The translations under genes were made by a program, and so were the position numbers. Under the pieces are notes generated by a model. The model was given only the letters and a program-made list of their open reading frames with translations. It ran no database searches and was not told the DNA's origin. A stretch of 61,566 bases of DNA from an uncultured Oscillospiraceae bacterium (lineage in GTDB: Bacteria; Bacillota; Clostridia; Oscillospirales; Oscillospiraceae), in the NCBI GenBank assembly GCA_934630495.1, contig CAKTVW010000009.1, forward strand, positions 1 to 61,566, read 5' to 3'. Positions 34,573 through 43,235 of this stretch are shown here, in pieces (the stretch's first letter is position 1; each line of letters opens with the position of its first letter).

Positions 34573-35763
34573 ATGGAAACATTTCAAGATTTAAAGACCA
34601 AACTGGAAGCACGCGGCGTGGACGTCGAATGGGTCCTTTCCGAGCTTGCGAAGCTTGAGATCGAGATCCCGTCTTGGGGCTTCTCCAACGCCGGGACCCG
34701 CTTCTATTCCTTCCCGCAGAAGGGCGATGCCAAGAACTTTTTCCAGCGCGTCGACGACTGCGAACAGGTATGGAAATACACCGGCGCGGGCCGCAGCATC
34801 TGTATGCACATTCCTTGGGACGCCTGTGATTATGCCGCCGCCCGCGAATATGTCGAAGGAAAGAAGATGACCTTCGGCACACTGAACACCAATCTCTTCG
34901 AGGATGACGACTTTGCGCTCGGCACGCTGGCCAACGCCGAAGCCCGCATCCGTGAAAAAACAGTCGCTAAGCTGAACCACTGCACCGATGTTGCCCGTCA
35001 GGTCGGCGCGAAGTCCATCAACGTCTGGACGATCGACGGCAGCAACATCCCCGGCCAGAACGATTTCCGTCAGCGCCGGAAGCGGATGCTTGAATCGCTT
35101 GCCGAGGGTTACCGCCATCTGGGCGATTCGGACATTTCCTATAACATCGAGTATAAGCTGTTTGAGCCTTCCTTCTACCATACCGATATCGGTGATTGGG
35201 GCACAGCTTTGTATTATGCCGCGAAGCTAGGAGAGAAGGCAAAGGTCACCGTTGACCTCGGCCATCATCCCTTCGGCACCAACGTGGCGCAGATCGTCTC
35301 GCTCCTGATCGACGAGGGCAAGCTCGGCGCTTTCCACCTCAACGACAACAACTGCGGCGACGATGACCTTATCCCCGGAACGGTCAACCCCTTCCGCCTC
35401 TTCGCCATCGAAAACGAGATGGTCGCCGGTATCTGCAATCCCGAAACGGAAGCGGTCACACGCGCCGTCCGTCAGGGGATCGACACGAGCTTCTGCATCG
35501 AGCCGCGCGTTGAAGCCATGATGCTCTCCGTGCTGAACCTGCAAACCGCCTACGTCAAGGCGCTGCTGGTCGACCGCCGCACACTGGCCGCCCGTCAGGA
35601 GGCAAACGATGTCCTCGGCGCGAACGCCTGCCTCATGGACGCCTACAACACCGACGTGCGTCCCCTGCTGGCCGAGTTCCGCCGCCGCCGCGGCATCGAG
35701 TGCGACCCGCTCGAGGGCTACGCCGCCAGCGAATACTGCAAGGCTCGGAAGGACCGTACATAA
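34573..35763 (+). CDS. rhaI: L-rhamnose isomerase (RhaI type)
   Basis: The 396-residue TIM-barrel protein starts after GGAGGTAACCG. Metal and substrate residues typical of the RhaI branch are visible in SDISYNIEYKLFEPSFYHTD, VTVDLGHHPFGTNVAQI and GAFHLNDNN-CGDDDL. It converts L-rhamnose to L-rhamnulose in the cytosol. This is the Pseudomonas stutzeri/Gram-positive type rather than E. coli RhaA; some members also act on other sugars. The aldolase and kinase follow on the same strand. Confidence 0.85.
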   Translation: METFQDLKTKLEARGVDVEWVLSELAKLEIEIPSWGFSNAGTRFYSFPQKGDAKNFFQRVDDCEQVWKYTGAGRSICMHIPWDACDYAAAREYVEGKKMTFGTLNTNLFEDDDFALGTLANAEARIREKTVAKLNHCTDVARQVGAKSINVWTIDGSNIPGQNDFRQRRKRMLESLAEGYRHLGDSDISYNIEYKLFEPSFYHTDIGDWGTALYYAAKLGEKAKVTVDLGHHPFGTNVAQIVSLLIDEGKLGAFHLNDNNCGDDDLIPGTVNPFRLFAIENEMVAGICNPETEAVTRAVRQGIDTSFCIEPRVEAMMLSVLNLQTAYVKALLVDRRTLAARQEANDVLGANACLMDAYNTDVRPLLAEFRRRRGIECDPLEGYAASEYCKARKDRT

Positions 35764-35840
35764 AATTCTCCAGGCAGGAGGATGCAATGCCGCGTTCTCC
35801 TGCCATTTTTACAACTATTTTTAGGGAAAAGGTGTGAATA

Positions 35841-36551
35841 ATGTCACAGTTACGCGTAATTTATGAGAATCAGATCCGGCAGCTTGCCGAAGCGAGCCGC
35901 CAAATCGGCCTCAAGGGTCTTACCTCGTCCGTGGGCGGAAACCTTTCCTTCCGCGTCAGTCCGGAGCATATTCTGGTCACGCCTACGAACGTTCCCAAGG
36001 AGCAGATGAAGCCCGAATACATCTGCATCGTCGACTATCAGGGGCATACCGTCGACGCCGCCGAGGGCTTCGCCCCGACCAGCGAAACGCCCTTCCATAC
36101 CATGATCGCGCGGGAGCGCCCGGACGTCGTCGCCGCCGCGCACGCGCACTGCAAGGTCCTCAGCGCGTTTGCCATCGCGGAAACGCCGTGGCTGGAGCTG
36201 CCGATCTTCCCGGAGCCGATGATGGAGATCGGGCCGATCGTTACCGTCCCCTACAGAACGCCCTCCTGCGACCTTCTGGCCGAGGAGATCAAGAAATATC
36301 TGCACAAGTCCAACGGCTTCCTGCTCCAGAATCACGGAGCGCTTGCCGTTAGCACGGTCTCGCCGATGGACGTTGTGGAAAAGCTCTACATGATGGAGTG
36401 CGTGGCGACCTCCGTTTACATGGCCGTTACGATGGGCAAGCTCCGCACGCTGACCCCCGAGGAAACGCGCGAGGTCGCAAGGCTTCAGCAGATCAAGGGT
36501 CTGGCTACGGACATTGAGCCGATCGAGAAGTCCTACTGCTGCGCAAAATGA
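35841..36551 (+). CDS. Class II aldolase (probable L-rhamnulose-1-phosphate aldolase)
   Basis: The 236-residue protein is a zinc-dependent class II aldolase/adducin member: SVGGNLSFRVSPEHILVTP, TSETPFH (catalytic Glu), VVAAAHAHCKVLSAFA (zinc His-x-His) and FLLQNHGALAVS. It should split rhamnulose 1-phosphate to DHAP and L-lactaldehyde. Fuculose or ribulose phosphate specificity cannot be excluded by sequence alone; the neighbouring isomerase and kinase decide for rhamnose. The stop overlaps the kinase start (ATGA). Confidence 0.82.
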   Translation: MSQLRVIYENQIRQLAEASRQIGLKGLTSSVGGNLSFRVSPEHILVTPTNVPKEQMKPEYICIVDYQGHTVDAAEGFAPTSETPFHTMIARERPDVVAAAHAHCKVLSAFAIAETPWLELPIFPEPMMEIGPIVTVPYRTPSCDLLAEEIKKYLHKSNGFLLQNHGALAVSTVSPMDVVEKLYMMECVATSVYMAVTMGKLRTLTPEETREVARLQQIKGLATDIEPIEKSYCCAK

Positions 36552-38008
36552 AGCACAGCTATTATCTGACCGTCGATCTCGGCGCGTCGAACGGCCGCGG
36601 CATCGTCTTTTCCTACAACGGCAGCAGCCTTGTACCGATTGAGGAATTTCGCTTCCCGAACGGGATCGTCACCAGAAACGGAACGGACCACTGGGATTTT
36701 GCCTATCTGCTGCAAAATGTGAAGCAGACGATCGCCGCCGCGGCGGAAAGATACCCTCTGCGCAGCGCGGCGGTCGACACATGGGGCCTTGACTACGGCC
36801 TGCTGGACAAAAACGGCGCGCTTCTCGACGAGCCGGTGTCCTATCGCGACAGCCGCACGGTCGGCATACCCGAAGCAGTCGAAAAGCACATTTCCGCGCG
36901 GGAGCTTTACGAGATCACGGGCATTCAGAAATTACAGGGCAACACGCTCTATCAGCTCTACGCGCAGCTCCTTGATCCCGCGCAGCCGCTTGCGCGCGCC
37001 GAGCAGCTCCTGATGATGCCCGACCTGCTCCGGTATTTCCTGACCGGTGAGCGTTTTGCGGAGTATACGATCTCCACCACGTCGCAGATGCTCGATATCC
37101 GCGCCGGAACGTGGAGCCGTGCGCTTCTCGACCGTCTCGGGCTGCCGGCGGAGCTTTTCGCGCCGGTCATTCGTCCGGGAAAGCAGGCGTTTGCCCTGCA
37201 TCCCGAGCTTTGCGGCGGGAAAAAGCTGCCCCTTGTGACAGCCGCCTCGCACGACACGGCCTCCGCCGTCGCCGCGCTGCCGACCGAGGACGCCGCGCCG
37301 CTCTATGTCAGCAGCGGCACCTGGTCGGTCCTCGGCACGGAGCTTTCCGAGCCGCTGATCTGCGACGAGGGCTATGCGCTGAACTTTGCCAACGAGGGCG
37401 GCGCGGACGGCAGCATCCGCTATTGCAGCAGCCTGACGGGGCTTTGGCTCCTGCAGGAATGCGTCCGCAACTGGCGCGAACGCAGGCAGATCTGCGACTA
37501 TGCCGCGCTGGATAGGCTGGCGCAGGATGCGGCGCCTTTTGTGAGTCTGTTTGACCCGCAGGACCCGTCGCTGCAGGCCAAATGCGATATGCCCGCCGCG
37601 ATCGGCGCGCTGTGCGCCGCAAACGGTATGCACGTTCCGCAGACGATGGGGGAATTTACCCGCGCGATCTACGAAGCGATCGCGCTGAATTACCGCCGCG
37701 CGGTCGATCGGCTCGAACGCCTGACCGCACGGAGCTACGACAAGCTCTATGTGATCGGCGGCGGTTCCCGCGCGGAGCTTCTGAACCAATGCATTGCAAA
37801 CGCCACGGGCAAAACGGTCGTGGCAGGAATGCCGGAGGCTACGGCGTTCGGCAACGCCTACGCCCAGCTGCTGTACGACGGCGAGGTAAGCGGTCTTCCC
37901 GATTTTCGCGGTATGCTGGCGGCCTCCCAGCCGCTCAGGTATTACACGCCGGAGCAGTCGGCCGAATGGGAAGCAGCCTACGACCGTTTTCAGACGAATT
38001 GCGGCTGA
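36548..38008 (+). CDS. rhaB: Rhamnulokinase
   Basis: The 486-residue FGGY-type kinase begins YYLTVDLGASNGRGIVF, the RhaB signature. DTWGLDYGLLD carries the catalytic-site region. TAASHDTASAVAALP, YVSSGTWSVLGTE and LYVIGGGSRAELLNQCIANATGK form the ATP-binding part. It phosphorylates L-rhamnulose with ATP. It overlaps the aldolase gene by four bases, so the two are co-translated. Confidence 0.92.
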   Translation: MKHSYYLTVDLGASNGRGIVFSYNGSSLVPIEEFRFPNGIVTRNGTDHWDFAYLLQNVKQTIAAAAERYPLRSAAVDTWGLDYGLLDKNGALLDEPVSYRDSRTVGIPEAVEKHISARELYEITGIQKLQGNTLYQLYAQLLDPAQPLARAEQLLMMPDLLRYFLTGERFAEYTISTTSQMLDIRAGTWSRALLDRLGLPAELFAPVIRPGKQAFALHPELCGGKKLPLVTAASHDTASAVAALPTEDAAPLYVSSGTWSVLGTELSEPLICDEGYALNFANEGGADGSIRYCSSLTGLWLLQECVRNWRERRQICDYAALDRLAQDAAPFVSLFDPQDPSLQAKCDMPAAIGALCAANGMHVPQTMGEFTRAIYEAIALNYRRAVDRLERLTARSYDKLYVIGGGSRAELLNQCIANATGKTVVAGMPEATAFGNAYAQLLYDGEVSGLPDFRGMLAASQPLRYYTPEQSAEWEAAYDRFQTNCG

Positions 38009-38056
38009 AAAAGCGCATTTGATCCCGATTTCAGTGTAAACGAGGAGAAATAAAAC

Positions 38057-39790
38057 ATGAAAAAGATCATCAACCGTCCGGAAAGCGTCGTGCGCGAAAT
38101 GTGTCAGGGCATCGCGCTGGCGCATCCGGAGCTTCGACAGATCGAAAAATACAAGATTCTCTGCAAGAAAGAGCTGAACCGCAATAAGGTAAGCCTCATC
38201 AGCGGCGGCGGCAGCGGCCATGAGCCTGCGCACGCCGGTTTCATCGGGCGCGGAATGCTCGACGCCGCCGTCTGCGGCGACGTATTCGCTTCACCCTCCC
38301 AAATTCAAGTCTATCACGCCTTAAAGGCGACCGCCTCGGACAAGGGCACCCTGATGATCGTCAAGAATTACAGCGGCGACGTCATGAATTTCAAGAACGC
38401 TGCCGCGCTGGCCGAGGGCGAGGTCAATGTAGACTATGTCATCGTCAATGACGACGTGGCCGTGCAGGACAGTCTCTACACGGTCGGGCGGCGCGGCGTG
38501 GCCGGCACGGTCTTCGTTCATAAAATCGCGGGCGCAGCCGCCGAAGCGGGCGGGTCGCTTGCCGAGGTCAAGGCCGCCGCGCAGGAAGCGATCGACCACG
38601 TCCGCAGCGTCGGCTTTGCTCTGACGAGCTGCACCGTCCCCTCTAAGGGAACGCCGACCTTCTCTCTGGAGGAGGACGAGATGGAATACGGCGTCGGCAT
38701 CCACGGTGAGCCGGGCGTCGGACGCCAAAAGCTCGTCACCGCCGACGCACTGGCCGCGCAGATGACGGAGGCACTCGTTCGTGAGCTGCCGCTGCACGGC
38801 GGCGGCGAAGTCTCCGTGCTGATCAACGGCTTCGGCGCAACGCCGCTGCAGGAGCTGTATCTGCTCAACACCTGCGTCTGCCGCGAGCTGACGGCGCGTG
38901 GGATCAAGCTCTACCGCATTTTCGTCGGCAATTTCATGACCAGTATCGACATGGCGGGCGCCTCCGTTTCGCTTCTGCACATGACGCCTCGCCTCAAGAC
39001 GCTGCTCGACGCCCCCTGTCAGGCGCCCGCCTTCCGCGTTGACGGCCCCGTTGAGCCGTCGGTCTGCACCGCGCCGCAGAAGGAAACGGCGGAGAACGTC
39101 AGCTTCGGAATGTACGCGCCGCCGGAATATGCCGTCCTGCAGGATAACCGTCTGACAAAGGAGAACCTGATCTATCTCGTCGACCGCATGGGTACGTTCA
39201 TCATCGAAAACGAAGTCCCCTTCTGTGAGCTTGATGCGCACGCGGGCGACGGCGATTTCGGCATGAGCGTCGCCAAGGGCTTCAAACGGCTCAAGGCGGA
39301 GTGGCCGGAAATTCTCCGCGACGAATCCGAAGACATCGGCTCGTTCCTGTCCGCCTGCGCATTCGTCATCATGGAGCACTGCGGCGGCGCGTCCGGCCCG
39401 ATCTGGGGCTCTGCGTTCCTTGCCGCCGGAAAGACCGCACGCGGTAAGCAGATACTGACCGTCGAAGAATTTGCCGCGCTGCTTCAGGCCGCCGTCAGCG
39501 GGATCCAGCAGACCGGCGAGCGCTCGTTCGGGCGCGGCGCAGTCGTGGGCGATAAGACGCTGATCGACGCGCTCGTCCCGTGCGCAGACGCTTGGAAGGA
39601 TGCCAAGGAGCTTCGTTCTGCCTTTGCCGAAGGTGCCGCCGCCGCAGTCGCAGGCGCTGCCGCCACGGAAAAGATCGCCGCCCGCATGGGCCGCGCAGGG
39701 ACCGTCGGCGAACGCAGCATCGGCTACCCCGACGCGGGCGCTTATGCGCTCGGACGTATCTTCACCGACCTCTCCGAACATCTCAAATAA
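38057..39790 (+). CDS. ATP-dependent dihydroxyacetone kinase (DhaK-DhaL fusion)
   Basis: The 577-residue protein joins a DhaK domain (SLISGGGSGHEPAHAGFIG; the His that binds dihydroxyacetone near residue 215 in GVGIHGEPGVGR) to a C-terminal DhaL domain (ELDAHAGDGDFGMSVAKGF, with the nucleotide-binding aspartates). The linker is near residue 350. The fusion is the ATP-using type, not the PTS type. It lies 48 bases after rhaB behind GAGGAG. Why a dihydroxyacetone kinase is in a rhamnose cluster is unclear, since the aldolase already yields DHAP; it could act on a related triose or tetrose. Confidence 0.9.
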   Translation: MKKIINRPESVVREMCQGIALAHPELRQIEKYKILCKKELNRNKVSLISGGGSGHEPAHAGFIGRGMLDAAVCGDVFASPSQIQVYHALKATASDKGTLMIVKNYSGDVMNFKNAAALAEGEVNVDYVIVNDDVAVQDSLYTVGRRGVAGTVFVHKIAGAAAEAGGSLAEVKAAAQEAIDHVRSVGFALTSCTVPSKGTPTFSLEEDEMEYGVGIHGEPGVGRQKLVTADALAAQMTEALVRELPLHGGGEVSVLINGFGATPLQELYLLNTCVCRELTARGIKLYRIFVGNFMTSIDMAGASVSLLHMTPRLKTLLDAPCQAPAFRVDGPVEPSVCTAPQKETAENVSFGMYAPPEYAVLQDNRLTKENLIYLVDRMGTFIIENEVPFCELDAHAGDGDFGMSVAKGFKRLKAEWPEILRDESEDIGSFLSACAFVIMEHCGGASGPIWGSAFLAAGKTARGKQILTVEEFAALLQAAVSGIQQTGERSFGRGAVVGDKTLIDALVPCADAWKDAKELRSAFAEGAAAAVAGAAATEKIAARMGRAGTVGERSIGYPDAGAYALGRIFTDLSEHLK

Positions 39791-39810
39791 TTCTTCCCTA
39801 TTCAAAAAAA

Positions 39811-39851
39811 TGCCGCGGGTGGCTGCTTCTCTGCGAAGCGCCCCCGCGGCA
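39811..39851 (+). terminator. Intrinsic terminator of the rhamnose operon
   Basis: TGCCGCGGG...GCT pairs with AGC...CCCGCGGCA around a purine-rich loop, and ATTTTT follows a few bases later. It lies 20 bases after the dhaK-type stop. Confidence 0.75.
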
Positions 39852-39864
39852 AATGATTTTTCGG

Positions 39865-39892
39865 TTGCATCCCGACGGCAATGTGCTATAAT
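39865..39892 (+). promoter_or_regulatory. Predicted promoter for the cysteine hydrolase
   Basis: TTGCAT and TATAAT are separated by 16 bases, 53 bases before the start codon. Confidence 0.6.
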
Positions 39893-39944
39893 GTGAGCAA
39901 AAGAAGTATTCCGCACGGAGCGGAATCAATAAGAGGTGAACGCA

Positions 39945-40466
39945 ATGAAAAAAGCATGGATCGTAGTCGATATGCAAAACGATTTCGTGACCGGAGCACT
40001 CGGGACGCCGGAGGCCGCCGCCACGCTTTCTCGGATCAATGAGCGTCTGAGATCGGTCGAGCCGACGGACATGGTCTTCTATACGCTCGATACCCACGGC
40101 GCGGACTATCTCTCGACCGCCGAGGGCCGAAAGCTGCCCGTCGTCCACTGCGTAAAGGGCACATGGGGACACGCGCTTGCCGAGGGCTTGGAGCTTCCGA
40201 CGGCAACTCCCGTGGAGAAGCCGACGTTCGGCTCTCTCAAGCTGGCGGAGACGCTGTGCGCTCTGGTCGAAGCGAAGCAGGTCGAATCGGTCGAGCTGAT
40301 GGGCGTTTGCACGGATATCTGTGTGATCTCCAACGCCCTGCTCATCAAGGCCTGCTGTCCGGAGCTGCCGATCTCGGTGAAGGCCGACTGCTGCGCGGGC
40401 GTAACACCGGAAAAGCATCTTCACGCGCTGGACGTCATGCGCTCCTGTCAGGTCGACATTCTGTAA
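39945..40466 (+). CDS. Isochorismatase-family cysteine hydrolase (nicotinamidase-like)
   Basis: I chose the ATG at 39945 behind AAGAGGTGA, giving 173 residues. The family triad is visible: Asp in VVDMQNDFV, Lys in HCVKGTWGH, and Cys in LMGVCTDICVISNAL. Metal-site residues appear in YTLDTHGADY. Nicotinamidase is the likeliest activity among clostridial homologues of this size, but other amides are possible. It is a single-gene unit between strong terminators. Confidence 0.78.
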   Translation: MKKAWIVVDMQNDFVTGALGTPEAAATLSRINERLRSVEPTDMVFYTLDTHGADYLSTAEGRKLPVVHCVKGTWGHALAEGLELPTATPVEKPTFGSLKLAETLCALVEAKQVESVELMGVCTDICVISNALLIKACCPELPISVKADCCAGVTPEKHLHALDVMRSCQVDIL

Positions 40467-40477
40467 TGCGAATCTAC

Positions 40478-40553
40478 AAACGCAGGGGTCAGGCTTATCG
40501 CCCAATGTTCCTAACTTAGTGACATTGGGCTTATCGCCTGACCCCTGCGTTTA
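40478..40553. terminator. 76-bp palindrome acting as bidirectional terminator; REP-like
   Basis: The outer arms AAACGCAGGGGTCAGGC and GCCTGACCCCTGCGTTT are perfect complements, as are the inner arms CCCAATGT and ACATTGGG. The motif TTATCG appears in both arms as a symmetric internal loop. It sits between convergent genes. The central 23 bases (40504-40526) recur in inverse orientation at 61491-61513, which shows it is a mobile or repeated sequence rather than a plain terminator. Confidence 0.8.
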
Positions 40554-40562
40554 TTATAACCA

Positions 40563-40961
40563 TTATTTTTCCGCGACGGATTCGCGGTTGAGCGCACGCG
40601 CAAGCTTGACCTTGGCAAGCTCGATGTCGCGCTCGGCCTTTGCGTTTGCAATGCGTTCACGCGCCCGTTCCTCCGCCAGTCTTGCGCGCTCTACGTCGAT
40701 CGCGTCGGCATATTCAAAGGTCGTGGCGACCAGCCGCACCGCGCCTCCCTCGACGCTGAGGAAGCCGCCGCCGCACGCCGCATTGCGGGCAGTGCCGTCC
40801 TGCGTAACGGTAACGACGCCGATATCCAGAACTGCCAGCAGGTCTGCGTGACCGGCACGGATGCTGATATAGCCCTCGGTCGTCCGCAGACGCAGAGCCT
40901 CCGCCTCGCCGTCAAAGGCGCTGCCGTCCGGCGTAACGATCTGCAAGCGGAAGGTACTCAT
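40563..40961 (-). CDS. atpC: F1F0 ATP synthase epsilon subunit
   Basis: The 132-residue protein has the beta-sandwich start FRLQIVTPDGSAFDGEAEALRLRTTEGYISIRAGHADLLAVLDIG and a C-terminal helical hairpin rich in Ala/Glu/Arg. It couples rotation and can inhibit ATP hydrolysis. It is the last gene of the operon and overlaps atpD by four bases. Confidence 0.95.
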   Translation of the reverse strand: MSTFRLQIVTPDGSAFDGEAEALRLRTTEGYISIRAGHADLLAVLDIGVVTVTQDGTARNAACGGGFLSVEGGAVRLVATTFEYADAIDVERARLAEERARERIANAKAERDIELAKVKLARALNRESVAEK

Positions 40962-42358
40962 TTCGCCGCACCCTTCGCCTTCTCGACCGCCTCGTCGATG
41001 CTGCCGACAAACAAGAACGCCGACTCCGGAAGATCGTCGTGTTTTCCCTCGAGGATCTCCTTAAAGCCGCGGACCGTCTCCTTAACGGGGACATACTTGC
41101 CCTGATAGCCGGTAAACTGCTCCGCCACCGAGAACGGCTGGGAGAGGAAGCGCTGGATCTTTCTTGCGCGGCTGACCGTCAGCTTGTCCTCCTCGGACAG
41201 CTCGTCCATGCCCATGATGGCAATGATATCCTGAAGTTCCTTATAACGCTGCAAAATTCTCTGCGTTTCACGCGCGACCTCATAATGCTCCACGCCAACG
41301 ACGTCGGGCGTCAGGATGCGGGAGGTAGACTCCAGCGGGTCAACGGCCGGGTAGATGCCCAGCGACGCGATGCCGCGGTCGAGCACCGTCGTTGCGTCCA
41401 GATGGGCAAAGGTCGTAGCCGGGGCGGGGTCGGTCAGGTCGTCGGCAGGAACGTAGACCGCCTGCACGGAGGTGATAGAGCCTTTTTTCGTCGAGGTGAT
41501 GCGCTCCTGAAGCGCGCCCATCTCGGTCGCAAGCGTGGGCTGATAGCCGACGGCGGAGGGCATACGTCCCAGCAGCGCGGAAACCTCGGAGCCTGCCTGC
41601 GTAAAGCGGAAAATATTGTCGATAAACAGCAGAACGTCCTGTCCCTCGCGGTCGCGGAAATACTCCGCCATCGTCAGGCCGGACAGCGCCACGCGCATTC
41701 TCGCTCCGGGCGGTTCGTTCATCTGGCCGTAGACCAGCGCCGTCTTGTTGATAACACCGGATTCCTTCATCTCATTGTAGAGGTCGTTGCCCTCGCGGGT
41801 ACGCTCGCCGACGCCCGCAAAGACGGAGATGCCGCCGTGCTGCTTGGCGATGTTGTTGATAAGCTCCATAATGAGGACGGTCTTTCCGACGCCCGCGCCG
41901 CCGAACAGGCCGATCTTGCCGCCCTTGGCATAGGGGGCGATCAGGTCGACGACCTTAATGCCCGTTTCCAGCATCTCGGTCGTGCTCTCCTGCTCGTCAA
42001 AGGCAGGCGGGTCGCGGTGAATGCTCCATTTTTCGCAGGTGACGGGCTGCGGCTTGTCGTCGATCGCGCGGCCGAGCAGATTAAACACGCGGCCCAGCGT
42101 TTCCTTGCCGACGGGGACCTTGATCGGCGCACCGGTGTCCACCGCCTCCGCGCCGCGGGTCATGCCGTCGGTCGAGCTCATGGCAATGCAGCGAACGACG
42201 TCGTCGCCCAGCTGCTGCGCGACCTCGCAAACCAATTTTCCGTCCTCGCGCTCGATCTCAATGGCGTTGAGCAGATCCGGCAAATGGCCGTTTTGAAAGC
42301 GAATGTCCAAAACGGGGCCGATGACCTGCGTGACAACGCCCTTATTTTTTTCTTGCAT
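40958..42358 (-). CDS. atpD: F1F0 ATP synthase beta subunit
   Basis: The ATG at 42358 is preceded by GGAGACGTCTTT, giving 466 residues. Walker A is GGAGVGKTVLIMELI, followed by GVGERTREGNDLYNEM, LLFIDNIFRFTQAGSEVSALLGRMPSAVGYQPTL and the DELSEED motif. It carries the catalytic nucleotide sites of F1. The frame open upstream of the ATG belongs to atpG on the same strand. Confidence 0.98.
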   Translation of the reverse strand: MQEKNKGVVTQVIGPVLDIRFQNGHLPDLLNAIEIEREDGKLVCEVAQQLGDDVVRCIAMSSTDGMTRGAEAVDTGAPIKVPVGKETLGRVFNLLGRAIDDKPQPVTCEKWSIHRDPPAFDEQESTTEMLETGIKVVDLIAPYAKGGKIGLFGGAGVGKTVLIMELINNIAKQHGGISVFAGVGERTREGNDLYNEMKESGVINKTALVYGQMNEPPGARMRVALSGLTMAEYFRDREGQDVLLFIDNIFRFTQAGSEVSALLGRMPSAVGYQPTLATEMGALQERITSTKKGSITSVQAVYVPADDLTDPAPATTFAHLDATTVLDRGIASLGIYPAVDPLESTSRILTPDVVGVEHYEVARETQRILQRYKELQDIIAIMGMDELSEEDKLTVSRARKIQRFLSQPFSVAEQFTGYQGKYVPVKETVRGFKEILEGKHDDLPESAFLFVGSIDEAVEKAKGAAK

Positions 42359-42377
42359 AAAGACGTCTCCTTCTCTG

Positions 42378-43223
42378 TTAAAGCGCTTCCGCGCCGGAAA
42401 CAATTTCCGTAATTTCCTGCGTGATGACTGCCTGACGCGCGCGGTTGTAATGCAGCACAAGATCATTGATGATCTCGCCGGCATTTTTATTTGCCGCGTT
42501 CATCGCGGTACGCCGCGCGCCCTGCTCGGAGGCGGATGCCTCGCACACCGTGGAATAGAGGATACCCGTCAGATACAGCGGCACGATCTTCGCCACCAGC
42601 TTCTCCGGGTCGCCCTCAAGCAGCGCGTTGCTCCCGGCAGTGTGCTCCGCATCCTCCACGGAGATTGGCAGAAGCGGCTCCTGCGCGGGCACCTGCGTCA
42701 GCATGGACTGAAAACGGGTGTAGAGAACGACCGCGCGGTCGAACTTTTTCTCGGCAAAGCCCGTGCAGAGCAGATCGGCGATCTGTGCGCAGTCGCCCAC
42801 GCCGATGTCGGCCGTTACGCCGAAATAGGTGCTGACCAGCTCATAGTCGCGGCGGGCAAAATGCTCCAGCGTCTTTTTGCCGACGGGAAGCACACAGTCC
42901 TCGGGCTTGAGCAGCTCCGCAGCCATGCGAAACAGATTGGCGTTATAGCCGCCGGCCAAGCCGCGGTCGCCCGCGATCACGACATAGCAGGTTCGACGGA
43001 CCTCGCGCTCCTGCGTAAAGACCGAGGGCCTCTCGGAAATTCCCGCCTGCAGGCCCGCAATCGCCTGCGCAAGCACCTCATGGTAGGGACGCGCCTTTTC
43101 CACGCGTTCCTTGGCGCGCCGAAGCTTCGAGGTCGCAACCAGCTCCATCGCCTTGGTGATCTGGCGGGTGCTCTCGATGCTCTTGATGCGCGTCTTGATC
43201 AATTTCATAGACGCTCCGCCCAT
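42378..43223 (-). CDS. atpG: F1F0 ATP synthase gamma subunit
   Basis: The 281-residue protein forms the central rotor shaft. The N-terminal helix reads KLIKTRIKSIESTRQITKAMELVATSKLRRA and the C-terminal helix AMNAANKNAGEIINDLVLHYNRARQAVITQEITEIVSGA, both strongly conserved. Two ATGs with ribosome binding sites occur (43223, and five codons later); either may be used. The gap from atpA is 12 bases. Confidence 0.97.
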   Translation of the reverse strand: MGGASMKLIKTRIKSIESTRQITKAMELVATSKLRRAKERVEKARPYHEVLAQAIAGLQAGISERPSVFTQEREVRRTCYVVIAGDRGLAGGYNANLFRMAAELLKPEDCVLPVGKKTLEHFARRDYELVSTYFGVTADIGVGDCAQIADLLCTGFAEKKFDRAVVLYTRFQSMLTQVPAQEPLLPISVEDAEHTAGSNALLEGDPEKLVAKIVPLYLTGILYSTVCEASASEQGARRTAMNAANKNAGEIINDLVLHYNRARQAVITQEITEIVSGAEAL

Positions 43224-43235
43224 GGCATGAACTCC

